Shown here in pieces: positions 1 through 14,600 of a stretch of 64,000 bases of DNA; positions within the stretch are counted from its first letter, which is position 1, and every line of letters begins with the position of its first letter. The DNA comes from Chrysomallon squamiferum (taxonomy: Eukaryota; Mollusca; Gastropoda; Neomphalida; Peltospiridae). A program made the translations under genes and the position numbers. The stretch spans positions 30,391,654-30,455,653 of the forward strand of contig CM022679.1 in assembly GCA_012295275.1 (NCBI GenBank), given 5' to 3'. The notes beneath the pieces are model-generated. The model was given only the letters and a program-made list of their open reading frames with translations. It made no database searches and was not told the DNA's origin.

Positions 1-1002
1 ATGTAATAACATGCATGACTATTTTAATAAATAAACATCAAGTTTACTATTTCTTCTAAGAATGGTTGATTGTAATTATGTCTGCATGTTGTAAATATTT
101 TACAGTTCTGAGCATTTGACATTGGTCTTGTACTTTATATGAATATTCATTAGAAGGAGAAAAGTTAGCTTCATTGTATTTATTTTTGTTTTTGTTTTCT
201 TAAGGGAGGCTGAATAGGTTTCTGTTCAAGTATTTTCCAAAGTATTTGCTGGTGCTGTGCTGTTTTTATATTTATATTAACATATGGTACTTTTCTTTTA
301 TGTGTGGCTTTGCAGGATCAAATGTTTCTGGATCATTTCCTATTTGTAAAAAGGTGCATTAAAAGATTTCTTTTTGCTGATCAAAATGAATTGCTTTTGG
401 TTTATCAAAATGAATTGCTTTTGGTTTGATGACGTCAGATTTCTCCTTTGAAGAGAAGTTTTGCAAAAAAAAAAAAAAAAAAAAAATGCTTATAACTGAC
501 ACTGATGAACCATTATATGCTGAGGTTTTGTTAAAAGAATATTTTTGCTTCATAATTGAAATAAAGCAACCTTGATAATGAATTAATTGAATACGTGCAA
601 AATTATACATTTAAAGATTCTTGCACATTTTTTGGCTTCTTTTTTGGTTGGGTAGTGGGCACACAAAGGTCTTAAATTTTTTTTTTTTTTTTTTTTATTT
701 TTTTATATGATCTTTGAATAAAAGTGTTTGTTTTAATTAGTATTTAAGAACAATAGAACTTACTGTTTATTCTGCACTTTTTAGATTTGTCCAATAAATT
801 AAATTTCAGCAGTTCTTGCAGTATTGAAAATGTATTCACCAAATTATTATTATTATTAATATTATTATTATTATTTTAATTTTTTATTTATTTATTTTTG
901 TTGAGGATGTTTTTTAATTTATTTAATTGTTCTTTGCTTGTTTTCTTTCTTTTGGTTTTGGTTTTTACTTTTCTGTGTTATTATTATTTATTATTATTAT
1001 TA

Positions 1003-1040
<38 letters not shown>

Positions 1041-1926
1041 CTAACATAGTTTTGGGAATGTAACAAGTTCAGAAAATGTTTTCTAACTCATAACATTTAA
1101 TTAAGAATTAATGTTCTGGTTCTTTTCTTTGTTTAGTTTTTATTAACATTACATTTGAGGGTATTTTGCATGTAGAGGTGTTTCTTGAGTTATTCTTGGT
1201 CTGTTTTAATGGTTGCATTGTTTTCTTACTGATAGAAACAGTAACTGTATGAATGTTAGATGGAACTGGTTGTTAGAATTAGCTGTAGTTATCTGACAAA
1301 GTATGGGCAATTTAAATAGAATTTAGAATTATTCTAATATTAATACATTTTTTTTTTAAAGTTGTTTATATTCCATATAACAATATAAATACAGCTGTTA
1401 AAAAATTGAAAGTTTCAAAAGGCTCATATATATTTACATACATGTCCATATCCAGAAACATACATAGATAGAGCTATACATTTATTTTGACAAAATAAAA
1501 AATGTAGTATGCTTCTAATATTACTTAATACCATCTTTTATTTTTTATAAAAGAAGCCAAATTTATTGAATTGTCCATATTTGATTTTATGTTACAGGAA
1601 AGGCACATATTTTTATTTATTTAGTTCTTTTTCTTTTAATATGCCAAAAATATTGGATCTGTGCATTGAAACTTAACTTTGAATTATATAACCAGCAACA
1701 ATCCTAACATCAAGTACTAATACTGAGTGATGTAAGTTAGCATGTTGAAGCGATGGATAATCTCTGATGGTTTGAAATCAAACCAGGCTTGTTTTTGCTT
1801 TTTTAGTTTACTAAACAAGAGCTGGCTTGCTAGAATCTGATTTGGCAGTGCTGTTTATAACATAGTTTGCAAGTAAACATAGGTCTCATGTATCAAATGC
1901 CTGAATGCTAATTTGGTCTGTTCCAG
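1..1926 (+). other. Ankyrin intron (or upstream non-coding) sequence
   Basis: No convincing exon is seen here. The stretch is AT-rich, with a T/A run near 679-698, ATT microsatellites at about 844-880 and 978-1041, and several A or T runs. It is read as the intron before the first tail exon because the coding frame at 1927 is entered in phase 1 after a good acceptor ending at 1926. The polymorphic-looking A run at 466-485 has no coding context. Confidence 0.6.
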
Positions 1927-2983
1927 TCTTTGATTCTAGTCTACAACCTGACGACTCTTACTATGAAGAAACCCTGCCTGATGGTACAGTAGTTCGACAC
2001 AAAAAAGTACGTATCTCTAGTGACAGCGAAAACGTCATGGAACTCGTGGAATCTGAAGGACCCCCTCAGCTTGAAACAAAGGAGGAAACCCATCAGGAGG
2101 TTCTGCCAGATGGTACAGTACATTTGACTCACATTGTCCGGCGTCATTCTATCAAACACACACATTAAAAGCCTCAGGTCTGAATCGGGTGAAGAGGAAC
2201 AGATTCAGGAAGAGGATTCAGTAGTTCCAGGAACCGTTACTGAGGATATTATTGAAACATTTGAAGAACCACCGAGGTGTGTCCAGGGAGAACAGGATGT
2301 CATACAGGTAATGGAAGATGGCCGAGTGGTTAAGAAGCATGTGATTGTCAACAGAATGGTGCATCACATCAAAACTAAACACCAGTCATTTGATGAAGGC
2401 AGTGGTCTGAGTGAGGAGGAATTTGAGATTGAAGAAGCCATCCCGGGAACAGAGTCTGCCTTCGTAGCAGGCATGGATACTCCATCTGATGTTTCTGATG
2501 ATGAAGATGATGTGGAGAGCCATATACAGGCTGACATAGGAGAAGTAGAAGAGGTGTTGGAGGATGGAACTATTGTCAGGAGGAGACTGATCACCAGTGA
2601 GCAGAAAAGAAAAGTTCGAGCCAGATCTGGGTCCATTGATGAATCTGTTGAGCAGAGATTTGTCACTGAAGATGAAGTGGTGCCAAGTCCTCGAAGCAAA
2701 TCTCCTCTTACCATTGACTCTAACGATCCCGTTGGTTCACTCCAAGCAAGCCAAGAAACTATCCAGAGCAAAGTAACAACTTCCCGTGTGCAGCAGAAGA
2801 GAAACAAAGACACCATTGAAAGAAGTATTGAGTGTGTTGAAGATCTGCTGAGGAAAGGAACTCTGCAGCAAGCTGGTGCTCTTGAAAGCTCTGTTGACCG
2901 AGAAGAAGAGTTTATGACAGTGCCTAAACCACTCGAAAGTTCTGTCGATGCCTTTAAAGAGAGTTCAGTGGATCCAGTGAAAG
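1927..2983 (+). CDS. Ank2-like: Ankyrin tail exon with DGTV repeats; internal frame break
   Basis: The acceptor is ttccag ending at 1926 (a second AG ends at 1939); the donor is aag/gtaaat after 2983. The exon encodes four copies of a short motif: ETLPDGTVVRHKK, EVLPDGTVHLTHIV, QVMEDGRVVKKHVIV and EVLEDGTIVRRRLIT, a pattern of the ankyrin C-terminal regulatory region, followed by repeated ESSVD segments. The first part reads in one frame from 1927 to a TAA at 2166-2168; the second part reads in the next frame from about 2150 to 2983. The switch falls in a CA run (about 2154-2164). The exon length of 1,057 nt is not divisible by three, although all neighbours are phase 1-1, so one extra base or a lost CA unit is the simplest explanation. 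Confidence 0.8.
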
Positions 2984-5578
2984 GTAAATAATCATTAGAG
3001 ATTAGATTCAGATTATTTTGCAGATTTAGTTTTTTTTTCTGCTGTGGTTGTAGTTTTCACAGTTGTTAATGTAAGCAGAAGAACATGGGACGTTATAGAT
3101 TTGCTGTGAGTGCTTCTCCTTAAGTTACAAAGAAGGTTAGTTACCTGATTTTATATTCATTGGAGTTGTTTTTGTATGAAATAATTTGATAACAGAACTG
3201 GTGATAAATAGTAAAAACATTCTCACTGTAGTTCTGATGTGGACATATTTGCAGTGAGAGGGGTATATGTTTGGAATGAAAATGACTTCATTCTGGCTTT
3301 TGAATGCAGTATAAATTAATGTGTGTCATGGAGTCTGTTTTGTCTTTGTATCGCAGTGTGTGACCAATGTTTTTTGACCAGTAGATCAGTTTGTGCAAGG
3401 GGATGGTGTACTTTATGTTCAAAGTATATGCATGATTTAATGACAACAGTAAATAATTTCCAGAAAGTTATGTATGAATTTGAGTAAATGAAGAGAGTAA
3501 TATCTTTTACAGATAAAAATCTTGTTTTGATAGCATAGTAATGTATAAGACTAAAAGTATATCAAACAATTAGTTATTAAATAATCATTCTTTTGACTGG
3601 CTATAAAATGATTATTGGTAACAGATATTTATTTTTGATAGACTATAAAAAGTTTCTTGGTTGAATAAATATTTATTATCAGTACAATCCATTCGATTCT
3701 AGGGCCGGAAGGATTTCGTTATTATACAAATATTTATTCGTTGATACAACCACTATTTCAATTGGCTGTAAAATGTGTTTGTTACTAAACATGCATTGTT
3801 AAAAGAACTGTTTTGATTGGCTCTAGAATGTCGTGAACTGCCTGAGTCAGGTTTTGCTAAGCGACAAGTAAAGAAAGTCACATGGATGCCAGGTCATGTC
3901 GAGATGACAGCAGGTGAACTATAGACCTGCCTGCTTTGGTTGCCTCCATTTAACTGTTTTATCTTTTGTTTTGTTTCCATTATAATTTCTAACTTGAGTA
4001 CATTTTTGTTTAGTTACCTCCCCTGTCTAGTTACCATGACAACAGAAGCATAAACAGCTGTCTGCTTCTGGGTGTGGTTCTCAGATATAATGGACTAATC
4101 TGATTGGTTGTAATAATAATAATACTCATTATAGGTTTTATTAGAACTATTTATTTTTGTTTTCCTAATTTGTTTATTTAGATCCAGAATGATTTTTTTT
4201 TTTTTTTTTTTTTGGTTGAAGAATGTTATTAATGTCCAAGTGTAGGACTGTATGATCTGTGTTGTTAATTAACAAAATAATTCAGTAGAAAGTTATTTAA
4301 GTATGTCTACCATAACTATACAGAGACAAATATTCTACATATCCCTAACAACTGACACCACATGAATATGCATGACACTGCATAATCTCTGTACTTTATG
4401 AGTAATGGACAAAGATGCTTTATTATTTTTTAATTGGTACGTTATTACTGCTGGTTGGAATGGGCTAATGGGTTAAAAGAATTGGTGTTACATCACTTTT
4501 ATTATAATGTGCAGCTTATGATTATTAATACAGAAATGTTTTATGACATTTTCAGTGTTTTAGATGATATAATAATATGTGAACAATAGTATTTTAACAA
4601 ATTTATTTTATTATTATCATTATTGGGGTTTTCTAATTTATTTTTTTGTGTTTTTTTTTAAATCAGTATCACATAACTTTATTGTTATTTTTGTTACTGT
4701 TATTTATTTATTTATTTTTATTATTATATTTCATAATTGCCCATAAAACCACTTTTTTAAAGTATAAGTTACTTTCATGGTGGGCCTCTTTGATATTTTA
4801 TTGTTGGGTGTGAGATTTTTGGGTTTTTTTTGACTGGTTGATGATGATGATTAGATGAAATATTTAAAAAAAATAAAAAATAAAAAAATAAAAAAATTCA
4901 TTAAAAAAAAATATATTGTTTGCTTTTGTATTATAATGATATAAATTTATTGCAGCTGGCTTGATGTTTGGATATAAAAATGCAGGAATTTATTTAAAAC
5001 TTTGTTTTATAAATATATTGTTCATTTTTTTTTTTTTTCTTGAGCAGTATTTATCTTTCAGTAGATTGAAATGATGGATGTAGAAGAACTGCAAATAATT
5101 ATATTACATAAACATTCATACTTTTCAATCGGGGAACTGCATGAAACCTTTTTATATTTAAATGTTTTCCTAACATTAATTTGCAGCATGCAAATACCAG
5201 TGAGCTTTATTTTTATTTTAAACATAAGATATCAAAAAAAAATTAAGTGTCACATGTGACAATTTGCTTTGGTTTAAATATGAAAAAAAAGAAGTTTTAT
5301 ATGACATTTGCTTTTATTGCTTTTAAACTATTATATTAAAATAATTTCTTCTTGGCCTTTTTTATTATTATTGTATTTTTTAATTGTTGTTGTTCATTTA
5401 TTTTGTTTAAGATTTATTTAATGTTAATTGCTTCATGTTTTAAAAAATTTGTTTTATAATTATTTTGATAATTTTGAATCACAAATATATGAACATATCT
5501 GCTAATCATGTTTTCATTATTGCATTGTGAAGGCCTAATTATGCTAGAGAGTATTGACAGAAAACAACCAATAATATT

Positions 5579-5619
<41 letters not shown>

Positions 5620-8600
5620 TTCACCTGTTTGAAACAAGCCATTATATCCTGTTATAATCACCAACAATTGATAATGCTTAAAATATTTTATTGATATTCT
5701 CTTTGTTATTTATTTATTTTTTAAAATTGTTAAAACTTTGGATTTTTATCATTGTACTGGCTAGTACTAATACTTATATCTTAACCATAAAGAATTAAAA
5801 AAATAAAAAATAAAAAAATAAAAAAATAAAACTAAGATATTTATCTCTAACCATTTGCTACAGTTACTCCTGGAATGTTTGGAGAAAAAATATAAATAAC
5901 TAATAAAGAACCACATTATCTTCTTTCCTGTCTATGATTATAAAAAACCTTCCAAATTTTTCCATTCGGTTATCTGTCTGTTATAAACTCTCCTGTTTAA
6001 TTTGGCCTTTAATATTATCTTAATGTTATTATTTTTGCTTGCGCAGCACCATTTTTGTTGACTGATGTTTGAATGCAAATGCTAACACTGTTTGTTGTTT
6101 CAGTTGATAGATTCACTGATTATACTGACACACCAGTCATTACTGTCACTGAGGACAACAGCATTCCTCCAGACGAGGATGACTATGTAGCATATTTTGG
6201 AATAAAAGTTGACAGAAAAGGTTAGAGTTAAAATGAGCTAAATAACGGCAAGGAGAATTTCAAATAACAGTGCTTAGTTTCTTACTCTAGTCTTCTAACC
6301 TTTAGGCACTTCATTAAAAAAAATAAAGTAGTAAAAAAAATAAAAAAAAAATAAGGAAAATGTTGGAAATTACAATTAAAATTTTATTGTTAAAGTAAAT
6401 TTAAAAAGACTGTTTTGTATTTTCATAAGCAGTCGATTTTAATAATAATAATAATAATAAATAAAATAAAAAATAATTACAAATACATTTTTAATAATAA
6501 TAATTGTCAATAAATTAAATTGTCTTATATTATTTAAACTTAAACATAAAACAAATAAAGACAGTATTTTATGTTTCACTTAAACTAACATTGAATTCTG
6601 TGTATATATGTATGTATATATAAATGAAAAAATATGTGGTATTGACAAAATTAATAATATCCAGATTAACTTTACCCAGTAACATATTAACTTAACTTTT
6701 AAAGAATGATTATTTAAAAGTTATCTGTATTAATACCTTACAATAGAAATTATAACATATTTATCAGTATAAAACATTAAAAAGAAATTTTATAGATAGA
6801 AAGTTATTTCATCTTGCAAAATACATTTTGAAAGTCACTTCATAAACAGTATGACCAAAGCTTTTTTCTTATATTTTATTTTATTTTATTTTTCTAACAA
6901 AAACCTTGAATAATCTGGGGTTTTTTTTTTTTTCTGCTTTCATTTTAACCTTCAGCTTTTAGCCAATTTTTTTAATCTTTTTTTCTTTCCTCAGTTTTAT
7001 TTTGCTAAAAGAAGCAGCTTATTTTAAATGGTTTGTGCTAAATGCATGTTAATTTTGATTTACTGAAATTTATAAATTTATTAACTTTATCACTGAGAGA
7101 AAACAACAACAGCAATCCCATACTAAACTTTCTATAACAGTGACATAGCTTATATAATAATAACTGTAGGTATTCTTATTTAATTATCTCTCATGGTATT
7201 TAATATGTCATTTTATCCACTACAGATGATTTGATCATGGAAAAAAATTAACAGTGTTTATAAATACATATCTGGCAACATTTTGTATTTTTATAAAATT
7301 AGATTCTGAAACAAAACAAATTTTTTTGTATCTGGGGCTATACAATTATTTTCTTATCTTTTGTTGTTTTTACCTTTTAGGTGTTTTAGTAAATATATAC
7401 AGATATATTTATAATAATAATAATATTATTATTATTTTGTTTCTTAATTTATAACTGGACTTCTGTTCTTAATTCTTTATTATTAAATTTAGGGGAATTT
7501 AGTTTAAACTAATATGCAATAGGTATATTAGTTTTAAAACAATAAGTTTTTCCTTGTAGTACTAGCATTTACTAACATATTCAATAGAAAACCAACATTA
7601 CAGGTTCCTTCTATTGACTTCATTTATGTGATAATCAAGTAAAAGTTGACATTAATATATTTTACACTCATCAAGGGATATTATATATTTTATTCACAAT
7701 GGAAAAATGATAATGCAAAAGGCTACATTATTACACTTATTAAAATCAACAACAGTTACTGTATATTTTATATATCATCGAGATATGATTATACAGTGTC
7801 ATCACATTTATTATGGAATTTTTTATGGTTGTTCCTTTTGTGTCCATAATGATAAAATGGAAACTACATTCTTTATAGTTCACCTATCGTGTACTAACAT
7901 GATAATATTTTTATCATACACATAATATTTTTATTACATATCATGAATTTGAGACTGCAGTATGAGTTGTTATTTTACTACTGTTTTCAGAATGATACTA
8001 AAATTCCGTTTTACTGATGCACACTATGATTTTTTTTTGTATCTGAGGTTTGTCATATGAAGAACTGTTTCTAAGTAATTAAATGATTTTTTTCTTCTCA
8101 CAAGCAGCTTCTTTGGAACAGGACAAAGATATTTATCCTGATGCAGCAGGTACAGCTTGATATTGTCCAGCATGTCTTTCCTTCCCCAGACCCACATTTT
8201 TTTATTTTATTTTATTTGTTTATTAAAATCATTTATACTTCTATTGTACTTTAAAACGTGCAAAATTTACATCTATCTTTCAGAAATTTAAACCATATCT
8301 TAAAAATAAATATACAGCCATAAGAAAGTGACTACATATTAAAATGAATAATATGTAAATTCTGATTTATTATGTTCTGTATGAAAATTACATTAAAAAT
8401 ATGAGAAATATGCAAATAATGAATATAGAAACAATTATGTATATATGGAAATTATGGTTGAAAAATGGTTGGGAGTTATTTTGTAAATTTTGCAGGTTTA
8501 TAATACTTTTATTGTATAAAATTCTATGCTATGTTTTCATTGTGGTGTCAAGATTTCATCTAGATTTAAGAAATCTTTTCAAAGACATACGTTGCTTTTA

Positions 8601-11600
8601 CAAAATTTTAAACCTACATTATTACATAATTTACTACAAATTCTTAATTATCTCTTATTCTTATTTTTTTTTTTAAATCAAATTTAATAATTAGATGACC
8701 TTTGAAAAGATACATATCCTGAAATAAGGTTGAAAACAGACATCACAGTGAAATAATTTCATTCACTGTTGTCATTATGTAATTTCTTTTTTCTTTTTAA
8801 TTTTCAGAAATGTTTATTATATTATAAAATCTAAACCACACACTGTGTGTTTTGCACCAAATTTATATTGGTGTAGGTTCATTATCAATAGATAAATGTT
8901 AGACTAATTACTGTGGTTTTTATTTTTTTATTTTAAGTAAGAACTTCATAATTAGCATGCGCATGTGATGCCAAAGTGTATTTGGTTTGATAAATATCTT
9001 CAAAAATCAGAATTCATGAAGGAAGAACAGTGGTTTCATTTTATTAAGTGAAAACAATAACAATAAAGTAATTTGAATTATGAACTAAAATGCTGAGTAT
9101 GTTTGAATATACCAGGGTTTTGTAAAAGTTAAATAAAATGATAGAAATCTAAAAGATACATTTTTGAAATTATTATTTTTTATTTCATTCCAAATACAGT
9201 TCATGGCATCAGTGTGTTTTGTATAAGTTAAAAGTTAACAGAAAAGTAAACTGAAAACAAACCAAATATTGATAATATAATTTTTATTTTATTTTATTTT
9301 TTTGATGTTTATATATGTATTTATGACAGTGTTTGTTGTTTTTCATTCAAAGTAGATCTATTTCATGTGACTGTATTGTGGTAGACCTGTGTCCTGCAAA
9401 TTAATACAATCTCTTCTCTTTTTTCACTTTGTTTTTTTCATCATCCATGTTTACAATTTTTCTCATTCATTCATTATGAAAATATTATAATAACCTGCAC
9501 TCTTGTGGGTTCACTAACAATCCCTCCCCTCTGTTTTTTAATGCTTTCTTCCCTGGATTGGCTCTGGGCTAGTAGCAGGTAAAGGGGTTTCTCAAAGTTA
9601 TGTTGAGGATGAATTTATCAGTGAACAAAAAATTGAAGAAAGGGAACAAATATGTGAGAAAGAGCAGGTAGATGAGATTGTAGAGAAAGAGGTTACTCAA
9701 ATTGAAAAAGAAATAAGTAAAACTGAAGTAGTAGAGGTTAGTAGAGAAAAAGTTGAAGAGCTTTCTGAGTTTGTGGAGGAAATCAAAGCAGCAGAAGTTC
9801 ATGAAGAGGAAGTTGTATTCATGGAGGAGCAGATTGTTGAGACTGTTGCTCCCATTCAAGTTGAAACCATTCCAGGAAAGGCAGAAGGAGTTTTTGAGGA
9901 AGTAGAGCAGATTGAGGAATGTATTGAAGAAAAGGCAGTAGTCAAGGAATCAGAAGAGAAAAAATATCAGGTGACCCTCCCTGAAAAACCATTAGATGAG
10001 TCTGTCTGTAGTGATGTTATTCTTGATGAAAAGGACCAAGCTGATGTCTGTGATGATGAATTTAAGGTTGTGAGTGAATCAAAACATATGGTTGAAACTG
10101 AAACTGTGATCAAATCTGAAGTTCGAGAAACTGAAGAGTATATTGAATCTGTCCAAAAAGACATTGTTGAATCAAAAAAGCATATCATTGAAGAGAAAGA
10201 GATGTATGAACTTTCAAAAGATGAGTACGTTTCTGAAGAAAACAAACTGATAGCAGAGAAAGAGTCTCAGATGCTGTCAGAGACATCCACTGAGGAAACA
10301 CATATTATCACACACACCGAACATGACTTGTTAGAATCAAAACATGAGTATAAGTGGGTAGGAGAGGATGAGAAATATGTTGCTGATGAATCTGAACATG
10401 AGAAAGCTGCAGCATCACCGGAAAGTCCTGAACCAGAGGAACAGAAAGATGAGGACTGGGAACTCCTGGACAAAGATGAACTAACTGATGAAGAACTGAA
10501 AGCAGCACATGATTCATTGCTGATGCAAACATCATTTAAATCTGATGAAAGTGCTCCTCTTGAATTTGATGTTAAAACTTCAACATCCAGTGAAACATTT
10601 GAGTCTCAAGAATACATGCAAAAAGAAATGATTTCCAGTACTGATGAATTGGAGATGGTTACTGAAACTGTTATTGAAAAAACTGAGGAAGAAATTCTCA
10701 CCACAAAAACTGAACAAGAACCAGAACTTTTTATTCAGGAGGAACATTTTGCTGCAGTAACAAAAATAGAAACCAGTGTTGAAGAAGTTGAAAAACTGAT
10801 TGAAAGAGAAATACATGAATCAAAAGTGGAACAGGAGGTACTGATTCCTAAAGTTCAAGAATTTCAAAAGAAGGAAGAAGCAGAGGAATTGAAACTGGAA
10901 GCAGAAGAAACTGTGGACACTGTTGAAGAAAAACAGATAAAAGAGGAAGAATTAGTTATGAAAGAAATGAAAGAAGAGAAGGAATCAGTTCTGGAAGAAC
11001 AAGTGATAGAACAGGTGAAAGAACAAGTGATAGAAGAGGTGAAAGAACAAGTGGAATATGAAATTAAAGAACAGAAAGAGGAGACAATAGTTGAAACAAA
11101 AGTAGAGACTGTTGTAGTGGAACAAGTTGAAAAGGAAGAAATTGTTCCTGAAGAAAGGTTTGCATCAGAAATGATAGACATATTGGATCAAGAAGTGAAA
11201 GAGGAAGAGGAAGAACATGTGTCTGAAGCACAACAAATAGAAGCAGAAGAATACATTTCTGAACTAAAACAAATTGAACAGGAAGAAATGATTCATGAAG
11301 AGAGACCTGAACTTGAAACAGTAGAACAGAAGGATGAGTATGTGACAGAAGAAACTGTTGAAATAAAGCAAACAGAGCAGGAAGAAATAGTTAAACCAAC
11401 AGAACAGGAGGAAATAATGCATGAAGAAAAATTGGAAAAAGAATCAGAACAACTTGAAAAAGAAATTCAAATGAAAGAAGAATCACAGCTTCTGCCAGAA
11501 GATCAAATTACTCAAAAGGAGGAAGTAATACCTGAAGAAAAAGTGGAACAGGAAATAGAACCACAGGAACAAAAGGAGGAAGAACATATTCCTGAAACAG

Positions 11601-14600
11601 AAAAACTAGAGTCAGAAAAACAAACTGAACAAGAACTAATTCTAAAGGAAAAACCAATAGATTTCAAAGTTGAGGAAGAACAATTCGATCAGGAAATAAA
11701 GGAAGAAGAAGAAATTGAGAAAGAAGTGGAAAGAATGGAATATGAAACCATCAAAGCAGAACCAGATGAACAGGTTTCTTTTGAAAAAGAAATTGACCAT
11801 GAACACTGGCTTCAGAAGGATGAAATGGAACAAAAAATTGAAAAACACGAAGAACAAACAATAAAAGAAACACGTGAGGAATTTGTTTCTGAAATGATGA
11901 AAATTGAACATGAAAAGATTGAAATAAAAGAGGAAATTTTAGTGCATGAACTAAAACAAGAAAGTATTTCTGAAAAGTTGGAGGAAAAGGTTTCTGAAAT
12001 GGAACAAGAAGAAATAGTATGTGAAGAAAGAGAAGTGAAAGAACATATTACAGAAGTGACAAAAATAAAAGAGACAATGGAAAAGAAACCAGAAGAACTA
12101 AAAGAGGAACAAATTCCTGAAGTACCAGTTACTGAGAAAGAACAGGTAGAACAACAATTCAAAGAACCAATGGAAACTGCAGAAGTTGAAGAGGAAATAA
12201 AATATGAACAAGAAAAAGTGCCAGTAGAACATGAAATTCAGGAGGTAAAGATGGACCAGGTGTTTGAGCAAGTAGAAAAAGCTGAAGGGAAAACGGAGGA
12301 AACAGCAGAGGAACTTACTACAGACACATTTGATGTGGAACAACAAATTATTGAACCAAAAGAAGCTACACAGGAGGAAATTATTCCAGAAGAAGAAAGA
12401 GAGGAGAAAGACCTCTTTGTAGAACTGCCAAAACAGGAACCAGCTGAACAGGAACCAACTGAACAGGAACCAGCTGAACAGGAACCAGCTGAACAGGAAA
12501 TTATGAAACTGAAAGAAGAATTTGTCTCAGAAACTGTAGAAATAGAACAAGAATACAAAATGCATGAAGTGATGAAAGTTGAAAAAGAGGAATTGGGTGA
12601 TGAAGAAAAATCAGAATATAAAGTAGAAACAATAGAACAAAAACTGGAAGATCAAAAAGTAGATTATGTTCCTGAAACACATGAAGTTGAAACAGAAGAA
12701 CAAACAACTGAAGTAAAAAAGTTGGAAGAGGAGGAAGAGAAAATAGAAAGAGACAAACACATTGAAGAAATGGAGGATCAAAAAGAATTTGTAGAAGTAG
12801 AACAAAAAGAGCAGGTTCTTGAAGAAGAGGAATTGGTTCTTGAAGAAGAAAAAGCTGCTGAGTTAGACCAGGAATTGGAAAAACCTGGAGGTGAAGAATA
12901 CAAATTGGAACACAAAGAAGAAGAAATCTTAAAAATAGCAGTAGAAGAAACTGAAAGGGAAGAACATCCTCCAGTTCTACCAGCAGTGAAAACATATATT
13001 TCAGATGAAGAGCTTGTTGAGGAAGAACAGTTTTCACCAGCTCATATTAGTGTTTCATGGGAGTCTGCTGAACAAGAGATAGACAGAGAACAAGAACATG
13101 CTGAGAAATATGACGCTGAAGAAAAAGATCATGAATCGGAAAGTGAGGAATTTGAATCTGAGGAAGAAGTCATGGAAAGTCAAATTGCTAGAAATCTAGA
13201 GGAGCAGGAATATTATGAAGAAAGTCAAGAAAGAGAAGAATCAGAAGTGATTGCCAAAGAGCAAGAATTAACTGATGTCCAGCAGGAAGAAATTGTCAGC
13301 GTTGAAGCAGCAGAAACTTTCAAAGAAACTGTTGGGAAAGGGATTTTTGATGTAGCCTTGCAAGAAATGGAAGGAACAGCAATTGAAGTGGATTTCAAAA
13401 GTGATAAAGAAATAGAGCCTGAAAAAAGAATAGAAGAGGAAGTTCAAAACATAGGTACAATTTCAGAACAAAGACAAGCTGAAATTGATCAACAAACAGT
13501 AGAAGTGGAAAAACCCACAGAAGTTGAGCTGACTGTTGAACAGCCTGAAGAAGAGGTTACATCTGAGGATTCGGATTTCTCAGAGACTGAAGAACCAGAA
13601 CTGACTTGTCTTCAGGAAACAGAGGATGGTGATATTGAGGCCACAACTTATGTATCTGATGAGCAGGAGCAGGTAGAGGCTGAAGAAGGACTTGAAGAAC
13701 ATCCTCGGACAGAATTTGCTGATGGCATAGAATATCTCAGAACTCAAAGACCAGAACCTCCATCAAGCACAGAGATCAGAGAAAGTGAAAAGATAGAATT
13801 TGGAATCTCGCCACTAGAAAAGGTGGAAACACCAGTTTCACAACAGAAACCAGAAACAGGTGTGCCGGAACCTGAAGCTGAGGAAAAAACAGAGTTTGAA
13901 AAAGAGAAATCTCCTGAAGTACAAATAAAGGAGCCCCTCTCATTTGAAGAATACAAAGAAGAAGGTGAACTAGTGAAGCCTCTGTCACCAAAACCTTTTG
14001 AAGCAGTGCAGATTGAAATAGCTGAAGAAACAGAAACAAAAACATTGGATGAAGAGATAATCTTAGAAACAAAACTGGATGAAATTGGTCAGTACATTGC
14101 AGCAGAAACAACAGAAACATCTCTGGACTATGTTTTGGAAGTCCACAAAGAGACTACACCAGAAGCTGCAGAAATAGAAGAGGGAAAACCCAGAGATGAA
14201 ACTTTAGCAGAAGTTACAGTACAACAAGGAGCTGAAACTATACCAGAGGGTGTTGAGGATTTGTCACCACTACATGAACAAGTTGCTGCAGAAACTGAAG
14301 TGAAGCCACTGTTGGACACAGTTGTAAAAGAAAAGGAGAAAGACGAAGAGATTGTCATAGAATCAGAACTCAGACTAGAACATGACGAAGAACAGATATT
14401 TGGAATAGATTATGCACAAGAACTGGAACCTTCTGCACCACCTGTTGAGGAAGAAACAAAAACAACTGCTTATTATGAAGAACCAAGCAAGGAAGACCAA
14501 ATAGATTTACTTACAGCAGAACCAGTCAGTGACGAAATCAATGTTATGGATTTAATAGGGAAGCAAGAAGGAATTTCATTCACCCAGAAAACAATGGTGA

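Larger units (their letters stand above)
2984..6103 (+). other. Ankyrin intron
   Basis: Mostly AT-rich non-coding sequence. It contains an A/T-rich stretch near 4866-4912, an AT dinucleotide run at about 5583-5616, a loosely repeated segment around GATTGGCTNTA at about 3594, 3761 and 3815, a probable cassette exon at 3827-3913, and a perfect RFX X-box at 4030-4043. No other exon with matched phase and splice sites is seen. Confidence 0.6.

Noticed and set aside
316-353. Possible short exon after a good acceptor (gctttgcag)
   Set aside because: It would enter in phase 1 and leave in phase 0, which does not fit the next exon at 1927, and the donor gtgcat is weak.
1941-2816. Minus-strand open frames under the DGTV exon
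   Set aside because: Shadows of the acidic coding strand; Ser-rich translation without motifs.
3357-3480. Open phase-1 segment with several Cys after acceptor tatcgcag
   Set aside because: No donor in a matching phase before the stop; the Cys pattern does not match a known finger and is likely chance.
7254-8676. Small open frames in ankyrin introns
   Set aside because: AT-rich translations (Ile/Tyr/Phe) with no splice continuity or homology.
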